Source of the DNA: Albula goreensis
Taxonomy: Eukaryota; Chordata; Actinopteri; Albuliformes; Albulidae
Length of the DNA stretch: 64,000 bases
Direction: 5' to 3'
NCBI GenBank assembly: GCA_022829145.1
Contig: CM040746.1
Span: 7,272,684-7,336,683, forward strand
Within the stretch, counting starts at the first letter, position 1. Each line of letters starts with the position of its first letter. A program made the position numbers and the translations under genes. Of this stretch, positions 1-13,039 are shown one piece after another. The notes under the pieces are model-generated. The model saw only the letters and a list, made by a program, of their open reading frames with translations. It was not told where the DNA came from and did no database searches.

Positions 1-2640
1 TGCTTTGACTTGTCTCAAGTCTTGTCTATGGATTATAGTTTATGAGGAAACGTAAAGCTGAAAGCTGAACTTAAGACTGAAAGCTGAACGTAATTAATGC
101 AAACATCTAATGCAATATAGGTCATATTTTGGTTAGTTGGTCCAAATCATCAGTCAGTCATTGAGGCCATCATTTTGCCTTAAATTCCATGGCAATTTAT
201 AAAGTATAATACAAACAAAGCAAATGTTACAACGGCACAGAACAGGGAATTCCGCGAACCACAGAAATTAAATCTCAACACTGATTTGCAGGCACGACGG
301 GTCTTTAATTTTCTCAATCAAAACAATGACGAATGCCGCAGCCTTCTCTTAAATGCATAAACAAGGAATAAATAGTTCGGCCTCTCTTTGGGCTACTGAC
401 TGTATAAAACCTACTTGTGCAGCCTGACATGTTTTTTTAGTGGAAGAGTGGCTGCTAACGCCTGGTCAGTACTCATCTCTACACCCCTATCAGAGAGAAC
501 AGAGTGCCCTTGATGAATATCGCCTAGCTCTAGTAAACACCATCTCTGAATCAAGTCATTACAGGAAAATAATGGGATCAGCTTGCGGGGCACCATTAGA
601 ACAACCGGATTTTGTCATGACAATAATTGAAGATAGTTTTTAATTAGATGCAATCAAAAGAACGGTGGGCTGTGAAAATCTCTTATGAGCGAATTGATTA
701 CGCTCACCAGCCGGGCGGCTGAGCTGAAGGGGTCAGGTTAGACTGCGCTCTCCCTCGGGGGGGCGCGGGATCCGAAGCGCATGGAGGAGGGTGAAGGGGT
801 GAAGAGTAGATAGTGACGGAATCTCTCAACCTCTGGCCATAATAGGACAATCAATACTTTTTTTCCTGATAGCCCCCTTCCATCCCGCGATGTCCAGGGA
901 AGGTTTGTTTAAGAACACGATAGTATCATCTTTAGCCATCTTTGAGTGCAGGTTTTATTTAAGAGATTCCAATTTGTTGCGTAGGAATTAAATGATTTGT
1001 TTTTATCATGTCAAAAGCAGCTCCTACACTATTAACTGCACTGCCTACTGCAATATACAAAATTATTTTCCTTGTGAACTGAAAATGGTGTTGCTTGTGT
1101 CTAAAAAGGTGTTTAAGTATGGTCATTTTTTTAGGACTTAGTTTTTGCCCTACACAAGCTGAATTCCTTTTGATCAAATGTAGAGTTCATACATAAAGAA
1201 ATATTGACTCACAAATTTAACATTTTCAGAAAATTCTTCTCGTTATTATATAATGAATATTTACTTCCCTGAAAACCTACAGAAAACGGACTTAGACAAA
1301 TATTTAGCAAAATTTCGAACTGTTAGGCTACATGTAATTATAGTGGCATTGTATAGTTCAGTGTATATAAAGCCTCGTTTAGACTTTCATTCATTCAATT
1401 TATTTGAACACACATAAACCAAGCCCAAGCCAAAAACAAAACAAAAAAAAACATTATTTTTCATTAGTGGGTGTTTGTTTTGATTATTGCTTTTTCTTAT
1501 AGGCACACAATGATATTTAAAAGTTTAATGAGTCCTTAGTCATGTCAGGATTCACAGACCATTCAAAATAATTTCAAATGCCTCTTATTCAAAAAATGTC
1601 TTTCAATGTGCGATTCTGAAGGTAGTATCAGCTGGAAAAAAATGGATGGACATGGGCCTGCAGCTACTACAGCTACCTGTTATAAGGTGGCATTCAGGAT
1701 GACCTCCACAAAAACTCTGGTTCCTGCTGCAGCCTGGTTTATACCTCCAGAGGGAGGGATATAAACAGTACACCTACACTACACTAGGGGCCCATGGTTA
1801 AACGCCCATCCATGATTGGCTCATTTGAGAGAGTTTACAAGGGCACTTTGGATTCAACATGTGAATTGTTCAATAACGTATTAGCAACATATTAGCTACT
1901 GTCATGACAAGTGCCCAGATTTGTCATAACGAGTAATGGGGTGCTTGCACTAACTCCTGCCCCTGTGAGCTAAAAAAAAAAAAAACTATGTGCTAAAAGC
2001 TGTGGTGCAATCTGCAACAGGAGCCTAGCCATTTTTAAAGTGCAAGATATTGAAAAACAATTTAGTATAAATTGGTGCCAATGATTTGTTTCATGTGAAT
2101 CATTTTGGCCAATTAAGGAATTCTGGTAATGCTGTGACTAAAGACATGATATTTTCCGTATTTTTTAATGTAGTAAGTTAGCTAGGTGGGTTTGTGGGAA
2201 CTTTAGCACAGGGTGGTATAATTTTAATATCTAGTGCAGCGGCCCTGCGGCTGCTTGTTGCCTTCTGCTTGCTTAGGAGTTGCATGGTCACTGCTTGATG
2301 ACTCTCAGAGCTGCAGAAGCCGAGTGCAGAAGTCTTTTTTGCCAGCTCATAGCCTTTGTATCACTCCTACTGTGTCTCCCTGTGGCAGGTCCATGGCATT
2401 TTTGTGCCTCATGGCCCCAGGCCTGAGAGCAGGGGACATCATGCCCACCCATGTGTGTGGGCACACCCTGGCTGCTGCAACCCATTGCCCCACTACTCGT
2501 CAGGTCAGCTTTCAGTTGACATGCCCATGGGAAAAACCCTCTGAAAAACCTGTTCTTGTCATAATATGTTAAACACATGTGGCTGAAGACCCATTACATT
2601 TATTTTGCTGACGTTTTACCCAAAGTAACCTACTGTTGAT
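1..2640. other. non-coding, evx2-facing flank
   Basis: AT-rich, with only short chance ORFs. A GC-richer pocket at about 690-800 with homeodomain-like ATTGATTAC just before it (about 694-702) could be regulatory. The stretch 2230-2580 is GC-richer with no readable product. No gene supported. Confidence 0.4.
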
Positions 2641-2780
2641 TAGACTAACCAGGGGCCAATCCTACTCAGGAGCAATGCACAGTTAAGAGCTTTGTTTCAG
2701 GGCTCAAAAGCTACAATGGGGCAAGTACCGTCAAACTTCTGGGTCTGAGTCAGGCCCCTTAGCCACTAGGCCATAGGCCA
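2641..2780 (+). repeat. tRNA-type fish SINE relic
   Basis: The words GAGCAATGCACAGTTAAGAG...CTTAGCCACTAGGCCATA resemble the widespread fish repeat ending in 'ttaagggctttgctcaag...ccttagccactaggcta', a tRNA-derived SINE-like sequence. Diverged; family not named. Confidence 0.45.
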
Positions 2781-2943
2781 ATGCACATTAGTCAGTGGCC
2801 AAAAGACCAGTTCCCTGGCAATCTTCTACAGTTGTGCCTGGCTGAAGGTCATCATGAACTTCTTCATGCCACAAGCTAGACAGAGACAAGATAGTGGGAG
2901 GAGACATAGCTGTGTATCCCAGCTCTCACCCTAATTCATTTCT

Positions 2944-3186
2944 TGCACAGTCCTTGGGTTCCCCTTTGCTGTAAGTTAGCTAGATTGTAAACTCACATTT
3001 AAAGCTAGCTAACTAGCCAATGTAAGAAAATACCTGGCTGGCTGAATTGTTATTTTTAAATGAGGTATAACATGCATGCTATTACTCATTTAAAAATAAC
3101 AATACAGCTAGTTAGGTAGCTTTAAATGTGAGTTTACATTCTAGCTAACTAACATACAGCAAAAGGGAACCCAAAGACTTGCGGTA
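2944..3186. repeat. near-perfect foldback (MITE-like palindrome, ~240 bp)
   Basis: The left arm (CTTGGGTTCCCCTTTGCTGT, then TAGCTAG, TAAACTCACATTTAAAGCTA) is mirrored as its reverse complement on the right (TAGCTTTAAATGTGAGTTTA ... ACAGCAAAAGGGAACCCAAA). The arms meet near 3074 at CATGCATG. The two arms differ at only a few positions plus a short insertion in the left one. This is the form of a foldback MITE. I did not find a clear target duplication. Confidence 0.8.
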
Positions 3187-6100
3187 CATTCACATTTGCT
3201 GTAACAAATGAATTTCCACACGCTAGTTGTAACACCCACATCTTCTGTCCTCAGTAGTAGTGGTCACACCCCTTTTACGCTGGCATTTTTTCAGGAGGAA
3301 CTTTAGAAATTTCATATTTTTTGTATTGCTCCAAAGTAATCCTAGTTATATTTGTATCCTCCAAAGTTCAAAATCAAAATGGTGAAAATGTGTAGTTTGT
3401 TCAGTTTGTGGCAAAATGTCCCATCATATAATATCACAGGTATCAGAGCAGAGGGAAAATAAAGTAGATAGACTTAGCTTTTACCCTGGAAGCTAAAAAG
3501 ATAAACAATGAGAACACATGGTAGGCCAATGTTACAGGGCATTAACAGACCCAAACAGAATTCATCACACATCTTCCAACATTTGGCTGCGGAGCATACA
3601 AAATCGTTCAACAAAGTTTGAGGTTACAGATGTTCTGTGTACTTTAAAAACAGCCTAACATCTTTAACTTATGTAAGAACACATTAGCACCATAACTTAC
3701 AGCAAAATATTGTCTGACTATGTCAATACTACACATTCTCAATGTCAACAAGGTTACCAAAATGCGTCTGCTTCCATGCATGTTTTACATATTGATGTTA
3801 TATTGAATTTTACATGCAGGTAAACAGCTTGTTTGAAATGCTCATGAAATTCACATAATTGCAATACCTAAGTATTCTTAAAAAATTTGGAAATGTAAAC
3901 AAAGTCTCTCAACCTTCTGGTTCAGAGAAATAAATTCAACAGAAACAAATAAAAATGAAGGCTAAGCAATATTTTTGACAAAAGTAAACAATTGTTGAGA
4001 AGAGTTGCACAAAATTAGGAGGCAAGCGTAAACATCACATCATGCAGTAAATGTATGTTAATTTATCTAGCATCAACACTTGCACAAAAAAATTATTGAC
4101 AGACAAGTCCAAATATTAAATGCCAGACTGAGCACATAACATGTAAAGGTACATCTTTAAAATATATGATTCCTCTGCAATTCCAACTTTCTTCAACCTC
4201 GGGACAAATAGTCACTAAAACATTTCAAAGCTAAATATTCAAATGTAGTCCAATTTTACTAATATTTTGTTGGAGTTAACGGCCTCAGATCAGAGGCAGG
4301 CAGCTCTAGGCCTGGAGGGTTGGAGTATATGCAGGTTTTAATTTCCACCAATTATTTTGGCTCACTCAGCTAATTAGGTAAGAACATTAATTCAGGTTCT
4401 CTCATAGATTAGACCACAGTAAAACAGTTCACATTGGGACACGAAAACACTCATGAGTTTATGGAAAAATTAATCAGAGGTCAGATCATACAAATGGCTT
4501 TGCTAATTAAAATCTTTAAGAGCAGAAGTTGACATAAAAACCAGACATCCTGTTAGAGATACAGTAGTAAAAGGTAAATGACACTATTTTCAGGGCCACC
4601 ATGAAAGGTCCAACATATTTATTTGTGTATTATTATTATTATATTTTTTAAAAAATTATTATAATATGAAATATTATAGTCAAACAGCCTATGTTAGATG
4701 TGTTCATTGTTCACTTTAATATAGGCTTTTACATCTCCTACAACTTGCTATTCCTTGGACTCCACATCCCATCAGCCTCTTTGGAAAGGTTTCTGTAATG
4801 ACCACACAATTACTGTGATCACATATTGTCACAGAATTATTGTGGAATGAATTAGTTGGATCATAAAAAGTGAACTAATTAATCACTGTTTTTGAATTTC
4901 CATTTATAATATCCACCTTTTAAATAATGTCCATGTCTGAAATTATTTCAACTTTATTTTGGCATTGAATCCTACAGATGCTGTTCTGTTAGCTTGAAAA
5001 AGAGTGAAATCATGCGTAAAACTATGACCTATTATTAGGAGTGCTATAATTTTTGTGACATAGATTTGTTTTGTACAGCCCTGCTCTATATCCTCCAGTG
5101 CAATAACTACAGCTCAACTGCTGGAGCTCAAAGCAAAAATAAGCAGCAGGCTTTAGGCTCTTCTGTTTTATAATTGACTTAGAATGGAAAATTAGGTGGT
5201 TTATAATTGCTGGGTAAACAGTGTACTCCAGTAATGTGTCACTTTCTTCTGTTCCATTATCATGTGCTTACTTCAGCGTCACAAACTGAAGCCAAATGTG
5301 TATTACATCTGTCATGCAAGCCACTCCCCGAAACATATCTACACCCCTCACGACATCAGGTTGTTTAGGGCAATGCTAATTCACGTTCTGCAGGATGGCA
5401 TAACCTGTTTGTGCTGGTAAGACAAGACAAGGCATGTCTGCACTCTCTATTGACCACAAAATCATTTTCAAAGACAATTTAGCAAAGGAGCATGTCCTCA
5501 TAAACAAAGATGGATTTCATGACCATAAAAAGAGATTCTCCAAAAAAATGTGTTCCTCAACGTAAAAATCCAGAAGGGCATGTCAGACTGCTTTTCATAA
5601 ACTACTCACAAGCTATATATATGAATCAGACATAAAATCTGATTGAAAAAGTCTGGAATAATCTATCAAGTTGAGGCTGTTCACTCACGCACAAATCCGG
5701 GAACAGAAGACGTCTTTTGTGATATTTGGAAATCAAGATGTGACAAATGCGGACAGCTGCAGACATAATGAAAAAGTTATGTCAAAAAGGAGATGCAGGT
5801 AAAAAAAGGCAAACCTCTGCACAGGTCATGAAATATGACACAAATGAAAATATGAGCTCGTAGGGATCCAGAAACATTGCTGTGGAACGTCAAACTTTGC
5901 AAAGATTAATATTACTGATTGCAGATGGAAAAATGTTGCAGCGCATTACCAATAGTTTTGTCCACTGCATTGTCTTGCACGACATTGACTCACAGTACAG
6001 TAAGTCATATCATTTCATGTCCATAAAATTACAGATCTCTTACTTGGCCTTTCATTTCTTTAAAAATGTTTTGCCTTCATCCAAGCATGTCTATCTCAGA

Positions 6101-8540
6101 CATTTCTTTCAGTAAAGACAACAGTATTTACAATTGGTCGACTATGTAGCCAACCTGAAGGTTTCTGCATTTGTTAACATAATTGGACACGCTCAATTAA
6201 TGTCTTCACACCATTAGCAAATAAACAAACCTGGTCAGACTGAGCAGTCTCTTCGCTTGCAACATTACATGTAAAGCCAAAAAAATGAAAGTCAGCTTCC
6301 TGTGAAAGAAGAAGAGAAGGCTGCGTGTGAAAGATAAATGAAGCCTCGGTATGGCTGTAGTTTTAGTCTGTTTTGGTTCCACAAATTGTACATGGCAAGT
6401 TTGATGCCTTGATTGAGTACCTGCTGCCTGTCAAAACCTCTCCGTAACAGGAGAACGAGCGCTCAGCGTTTGAGACTGTTGACAGGAGCAACTTCGAACT
6501 CTTGAACTTTTGACTATAGTCAAAATGTACGATACATACTAAGCTAAACAACAATCTGACACTAACATGAAACTGTTCTTGTAATTTAGTGTTTCAGCAG
6601 AGACGGTTGCTTTTGTATTAATTTTGAGGGTTATAGGGGCACATGAGACTGTGATAGCCATTTTCTTTCAGCGTAACACTTTGAATCTCCACTAACAAGT
6701 AATATAAAGTATGAGGCTGAAGTTGGACACTTTCTTGGTCAAAATTGGACACCTCTTGTACCTTGATACCATGGAAAGTACTCACAATAATTACTATTTG
6801 ACAGCACAGCAGAAACATGGGATGAATAATGTTCACTTACTGCAACTGGACTAAACTCAATCTGTTTTAGTATACAACAGATCCTGTCATTCCGCACTGC
6901 TAAAGTCCTTCTCTGCATCTAAGAGATGTCACTCTGGAAAGTACCCAAGACTGGAAAAAAAACCTCTTCATAACAAAAGTAAGTTTGTTCAGAAGAAATA
7001 ATTGTAGGAATGACAGATTCCAGTGCCTCTGGAAATACCTTATGTTGATGGCAGGTTAAGAGACTTCATGGTACAATCCATTTTCTCGGGATGTTTGTTT
7101 TTAAGATTAAAGTACTGCAGACCTGATGCAATTCGGGACAATCAGAAAGCTTCAGCGAACAACAGAGGAAATTTGCACTGCAAATTTTTTAATAGAAATC
7201 AGAAGGATCCAAGATGATTTTAAATAATGCATTGATGAATAAAACTGCCTTAACTACTTCAAGTGTAATGCACACCCCAAGATATTCTTGCAAATCAGTG
7301 GGTAGAAATAGAATATTCAGATTTTGAAAGAAATTGATTTATGGTCCCCATCCAATTCTGAGGTATGCAGGTTAGAATAAAATGTGTGTGGAATTTCATT
7401 ACCATGACCTTGTACTAATGTGAGTGACCCTGACTAACTAATCATAAGCCAATGATCGGCTGTGCAGCTTCGGAATGGTGAATCTGATGGGCTAGAAGCT
7501 TGCCCGTCCTCTCACCTTGTTCCTAAGATGAACAGCTTGTCTTGATTAGTTTGCTTTCAGTTGCACATATAGTAAGAAGATCAAATGCTAGCTTTAGCTT
7601 CAAGGGTACTCTATGCATATCTGGAGGAGGAAAACTGCCATGTTGTTTATTGAATGTTAAAAATGGGACTTCTCGACTTCAGTCGTCTTATTTTTTGGAT
7701 ATCTAGAGATAGAATATGAGAGATAGTCTGACAATTTAAATTCAAACCAGGGTCCATGGGAAATAATAAAAATGGTTTGTATATAAGTACATGTATAAGT
7801 CTGATGTATATGTGAAGCATGGATACTTTGTGCCATTAGAGTAAAGAAATGATATGGAGCAGTGTTAATGGATACAATGGTGACAAGTCATCCATTTAGC
7901 ATGCATGTGAAATCCTTTGTCACCCAGCAACAGAGGGGAAGGCAAAAAAAAAAAAAAAACAAACCAATCAAAAGGTGCAAATGGTCATTGACCTTCAGGT
8001 AATGGTACAAAAATACATAAAAAATAATATGTATGCTCACCTCTATTAGGGAAATAAGAAACATATTTAACTACACAGTTTAACTTGAACATTGGTTAAT
8101 TTGACAGGAAGAGTGAAGCGGATGGTGAGGGAGGCTACACTGATCCAAGGATAATAACTGGAGACCTGAAAAGTTTGGGTGCGTGTTGAAGTTACCAATG
8201 CTCCAAATCAATGATAACATGCCACATCCATGCTAACTGCAAATATGAAAGGGTTGCCTTAAAAAAACCTTTTTGAAGCTGAGTTCTTCGGTAGGATTTG
8301 ACTAAAATGAAACTATATGCCCATGCACACCATTGGTACACTTGGCGTTAAAGGGAGCTGTATACAAAGGGCTTCATAGCCACAGTGAAATGGATTGTTA
8401 ATATTACAAGCCTGGTTTGGTGCTCCCCAACTGACCTTCTGTAATTTATCATTTTTTAACACTGATGACTCATTTTCTGATACATTAAGCCAAGAAATGT
8501 TCAATATTTTCACCCCTCGTTCTCACCTGGTTGTTAGATA
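3187..8540. other. AT-rich non-coding DNA
   Basis: No coding region. A diverged piece at 4290-4420 resembles the fish 'ctctgg-ctggagggttggagt...gcaggtttt' repeat seen again in the 11.6-kb MITE. There is an A-run at 7946-7961. Nothing else is supportable. Confidence 0.4.
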
Positions 8541-8549
8541 CATTCTTTG

Positions 8550-9780
8550 ATGCGTCACCTTGGACACTCTGTCAGTGATGTAACCAGGGGTCATCAGGTG
8601 TTTTGGGGACTGTGGATTATCAGACACCCTCTTCCAGGTTACCCATGTGAGGATGATCAACCCTCAGTTTGTGTCCTAGAGGAGAAACTGAGGTCTTCAC
8701 TGGTCTTCCCTCTTCATTCAGATACCCCTTGAAGCCTTCATAGACTCTATGGGTCAGGAACTTGATCCCGTGGGGCTCTGCATTCCAGCTGTCCTCCAAA
8801 GTCACCTTTCGCCCCGTAGCCTCTGCCCTGTGCAGTGACACAAGTTTCTTCCTGAAGATGGTTTGAATGTCACCCAGGGCCACCTCCTCTCAACTTCTCT
8901 GTCCTCCTATTACTGCCTTTTAAGAGATTTCTGGTCTGATCCACAGCACCCCATGAAATAGTATCTAATACTCCATCCAAGTCCTCATCGATCTTCTGTC
9001 ACAGACTTGCTGGATTAGGACTAATCCTTGGGGAGACATGTGATTTGATGAGAGCAGGTGCTGACAGCACAAGAAGGATCTAGGCACTGTGAACTGGACC
9101 AAGCCTAGCTCCGCCTGGGACTTACCAGGAGTAGTTGCTGAGCATTGTTTCACTGCCTCCACCAATCCTTTCATGCTGATCTACAAGACTTTCAGGTTCC
9201 TTAGATATTTGCAGATCTTTCCACCAATACAAGTACGGATAATTGACTGTCATCCATTGTCCTGTGTTCTTTGACTTCATTCCATCCGAAAGAGGTTCTC
9301 ATCCTCCCGTCTCTGGCTCCTCCGGAGATGTATTTCTTTGAAGGTTGTGTAGCATGGCTTAGGTCTATAGTTCAGAGAACATGTGGTTTAGGCAACCAAC
9401 CCTACCCACCGCAGTTGCCCTCTCACAGTTATCGCCACTCTCTTTGTGGCCATCTACCAGTATTTCTTGGCTGCTGTTGGTAAATCCAGAGAAATGTAGT
9501 TATAGATACAAGCTCTGATGCATGACATTGGGCATATTAGCAATGATGTAATTCTTGAATTTAAACGTGGATTACTGGGTGTTTTGGGCCGTGCGAGTAT
9601 CTGACACCCTCTCCAATGTGACACAGCAGAGGGAGATCAATCCAAAGCTTGTGTCCGATTGGCTACAGACCCCACTAGTCCCTCCTCTTCAGCCAGAGCC
9701 AACTTGAGACTTTCTCTGCAACCTGTGCTGTTCTTGGCTGTGATTCTGCTCAACCCATGATGCCCAGAATGCCATAGGCC
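8550..9780. repeat. unclassified repeat with two diverged copies of one module
   Basis: Segment 8592-8680 (GGTGTTTTGGGGACTGTGGA, then ATCAGACACCCTCTTCCA, GATCAACCCTCAGTTTGTGT) recurs at 9577-9660 as GGTGTTTTGGGCCGTGCGAG, ATCTGACACCCTCTCCAA and GATCAATCCAAAGCTTGTGT. Between them lies GC-richer sequence (TTCTCATCCTCCCGTCTCTG, about 9296-9315). Base composition and the repeat pair suggest an old mobile element. Short ORFs on both strands match no family I recognise. Confidence 0.45.
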
Positions 9781-10199
9781 TTACACAGGGATTAACCAGC
9801 ACTGCCCCTGGTACCCACTTCAACAGGCAGACACTTGGTCCTCCCCTGTATGCAGCATCATTCTAAAAGCTCTTTCTCTCCTGGACCTCCTCCATCCTCT
9901 CTGCCTAGGGAACTATGAGTTCTAACATCACCAGGGGTTTTGTTTTGCTTATTTAACCCAAACAGCTTTTTATTATTATGAGTAAAATAAATGTATTAAA
10001 GGAATTTTAATGGAATGAAATTCTAAATATCAGTTAAGGATTACTCTTTCTTCCAAATCTCCTGACTTTCACTTGGCCCTTATGGTCTCTGAACAATGGA
10101 ACATCCCTCTAAGACTAACCACATGCCTGAACTCAGCCACTCTTTACTTCTTCTTTCATTGTTTTCATATAAATGATTCACCTGCTTGCATGATCCTCC

Positions 10200-10960
10200 A
10201 TGCACCAGACTATTGAAGAACTGCTTCCTAAAGTTGCCACTTCATTGATGAATGCTATCAATGCCTTCCTAACATTTGAGCATCAGCCTTTCAAAGTTCT
10301 CAAGCCTGTTTTGGATACAAACTACCTGGATAGAAACTACCCATGTAACTACAGGCTTATCTGGAACTTCCAATTCCTTCCAAAGATCTTAGAAAAAGTA
10401 ACAAAGCAACTCTGCTCCTTCTTCACTCTAATAACATCTTGGAAGACTGTAATTGGATTTAGACCTCATCACAGCGCTGAAACAGCTCTTGGTACTGTGC
10501 TTAATGATCTACTCGACTTCTCTGACAATGGCTATATCTTTGAACTTTGCTCTCAGATTTATGTGCTACACTTAACACTATCGATCACTTTATTCTTATA
10601 GACAGACTACTTGTTAGTGGAAGCAGCAAAACTCCCTCGGTTCAGATCCTCTTTATCAGACTTATATCAGCTATTGCATATTAACAATTAGTCCTCTAGC
10701 TGATCAAGAGTAAGATATGAGTACCACAAGGATCTGTGTTTGGCCCTCTGCTTCTCTCTTTTCATATGCTACATCTTGGCAACATTATTCATAAGCATGG
10801 TATTTACTTTTACTGGAATGCAAAAGATGCCCAACTGTGCAAATCAGTCAAGCCTGATGGAGTTGCAAAACTGTCAAACTTGGATGCTTGCTACATAGAA
10901 CTGGATGACCAAAATATTCTCCTCCTAAACTTGATTGGATAGATCAAACCAAATAGATGA
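10200..10960 (+). pseudogene. L2/CR1-like non-LTR retrotransposon reverse transcriptase relic
   Basis: The first part reads ...NYRLIWNFQFLPKILEKVTK, then TVIGFRPHHSAETALGTVLN, then DLL.FSDNG. This matches RT fingers of jockey-superfamily (L2/CR1-like) elements with YRPISNLPFLSKILEKV and GFRPHHSTETALV. After a break it continues VPQGSVFGPLLLSFHMLHLG (usual GVPQGSVLGPLLF). The catalytic YADD position reads WNAKD, so the enzyme is dead. The element is truncated and frameshifted between about 10600 and 10720, where the first catalytic aspartate region should be. Confidence 0.85.
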
Positions 10961-11621
10961 AATTACATGCAGGGGATGCACAAACCCTTGAATCTGCCCA
11001 ACTTTAAAGTTCAGGAGTTTAGAACAATGTGTGGATATAAAACAAACAAACTAATTCAAAATGTAGGTTAATCATTGTGATTAAAATTTTGTTACAAAAC
11101 CTTTATCTGCAGAATCATGTATTTTCAAGGTCCTTTTCAGACCTTCTTAATACTATCAAGGCCTCATTTATTTTTTCTCAAATTCAAAAAGTTTCAAGGA
11201 TTTTCAAGGCCTATGGGAACTCTGTCAGTACGTAAGCGATGACTCCCTCCACCCCAGTTCAATTATTGTATCCCACAGCATGCCATATTTCCAGCATGTA
11301 GTTTATGGTATTGTTTTCTATTACTAACTTCAATAGGCTAAAACTAATTGTTTGGTAGCAAAGGAAGTTTTGTAATCTTTGTGATGTCATTTGAATTACA
11401 TTGGTAGTATGTAATCAGTATGGGGTGGCAGTCCTGTAAGTAGAGTCGTGGGTGGGTCCCTTTTTCCAAGCAGCACCAGGCACATCACAACCGCAAACTA
11501 CATTCGGATCACTCCTGCAAACCCAACTGACCTGGATGGAAAGGACCTGCTAACCACCCAAGGATTGTCCATGTAAATTCGCAATAATTCAGTATGATCA
11601 GTATGAAATGATGCAGTAAAC

Positions 11622-11811
11622 CAGGGGTGTCAAACTCTAGTCTTTGAGGGTTGGAGTGTCTGCAGGTTTTTGTTGTGTCAATTGGTAGCCATTTTAGGCC
11701 TTGTTTGGACTGTATAGCCAATCATTGATTCATATTAATGAATAAAGTACCGAAACACGATGAAAACCCGCAGACACTGCGGCGCTCCAGGGCCTGGGTT
11801 TGACACCACTG
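11622..11811. mobile_element. hAT-type MITE, 190 bp, with 8-bp target duplication
   Basis: The termini CAGGGGTGTCAAAC and GTTTGACACCACTG are inverted repeats, and inner parts (CTGCAGGTTTTT / GAAAACCCGCAG) also pair. The CAGGGGTG terminus is typical of hAT elements. The flanks are CAGTAAAC (11614-11621) and CAGTACAC (11812-11819), an 8-bp target duplication with one mismatch. No coding capacity; it was mobilised in trans by a hAT transposase. Confidence 0.85.
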
Positions 11812-11819
11812 CAGTACAC

Positions 11820-12880
11820 TGTGCAAGCCATGCACCTGCAAAGGCTACGCAAATACATAAAACATCTTACATTAATAAAAACATGACTATATAAATGCTT
11901 CTCAGATCTATCCAGACTAACAAATGATTTCTGTATTCCTCTTGTTTTGCACCCCCTTTGCCTGGTCTGTTGCCCTCTTGCCTGCTAAGACATTGAAAGC
12001 AACAGTACAGTTGATGACACATGGGAAAAGTAGAAATTGTCTTTAGAAAATCTTTAGAAGAAAGAACTTATTGTGAAACTACTTATGACTGTGTCGAATA
12101 CTGATCATGTGATCACACATCCTGATAATTTTGATAAACATGCTGGTATGTGAGACACAAATGAGATTTAAAAATAATAAGCCTGTCACAGAGCTCTTAC
12201 TTCTTCCCTGACTTACTGTATAGAACAAAATATGAAGAAACACCATTGTGCCCAATTTAAAGCTGCACTATGTGACTTGTGCATGTGGGCCATCTCTTTG
12301 GTGGGTAGGAGTAATTGCTTTGTATTATAGACTCCACTACCCAGAAATCCCTTCTTTGCAATTTGTGTAATGTCAATAACCAGCTCAGCCAGTTTTCTTC
12401 TTCAACTCAAACAACTCGCAAAACTGATGACAAACATAAAACAATATTATTCTTGCTCTATTATAATTACACAGTTTATAACAAAAAACTATGTAATAGT
12501 TATATAAAATAAAAGTACATATATGCCTGTAATTGATAGAAATAGGTGATCATTTATTGACAGGTGTGTGGCCAGTGATGGCACTCTTCAAGTGGCTGCT
12601 GTGCTAAACCTTGAGACAGCGCGGTTATTTTCACCGGTACCAATTGTAAACCTACTCTGCAGCTGGGCTGACAAAACTGGTATGCATACAGTTTAAAAGC
12701 AGTCTTCCAACTACTACAAAACCCAATAATTGTTATGATAACGTCTAAGCTGTTATTAAAACGTCCCTGCATTCTGTGTGGCTTTAGCGGTAGCTGCACA
12801 AGATCTGTGGTCACCTAAGTTTGATCCTGTGGTTCAAGTATGGCATTAACTTGCCCAACATGTTTTCCTACCAGTCTTCC
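11820..12880. other. non-coding DNA with possible repeat at 12255-12510
   Basis: TTAAAGCTGCACTATGTGAC at about 12257 opens a segment like a common fish repeat ('aaagctgcactatgtaact'). The rest holds only short ORFs. No gene supported. Confidence 0.35.
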
Positions 12881-13039
12881 TTCCCGCGACTGACACGTTA
12901 CAAAAACCATGTCACATGACAAAGCCCTAAGTCCCTGTTATGAAGCATTATGGGAAGTCAACCATAGAAGTGGGCTGACCAAAGAGTTCTGAACGGCGTT
13001 GGAGCCTGAAATTCCCCTGCAGGGAACTTACAGTAACAG
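12880..13039 (+). promoter_or_regulatory. lnpk: probable lnpk promoter and 5' untranslated first exon
   Basis: About 1.2 kb upstream of the ATG exon is a short, less AT-rich segment. It holds an E-box/CLEAR-like GTCACATGAC at 12911-12920 and GCATTATGGGAAGT at 12944-12957, which resembles the ZNF143/THAP11 promoter site (CATTGTGGGAA core). Both are typical of housekeeping-type TATA-less promoters. A possible first-exon donor (AACAG/GTTTGA) follows at 13039/13040. The motifs are seen; the transcription start and the untranslated exon are inferred. Confidence 0.45.

Noticed and set aside
2641-2780. tRNA gene
   Set aside because: Only a diverged SINE with a tRNA-like part; no cloverleaf can be drawn.
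10200-10601. 133-residue ORF as a host gene
   Set aside because: It is reverse transcriptase of a decayed non-LTR element; the catalytic box further on is lost.
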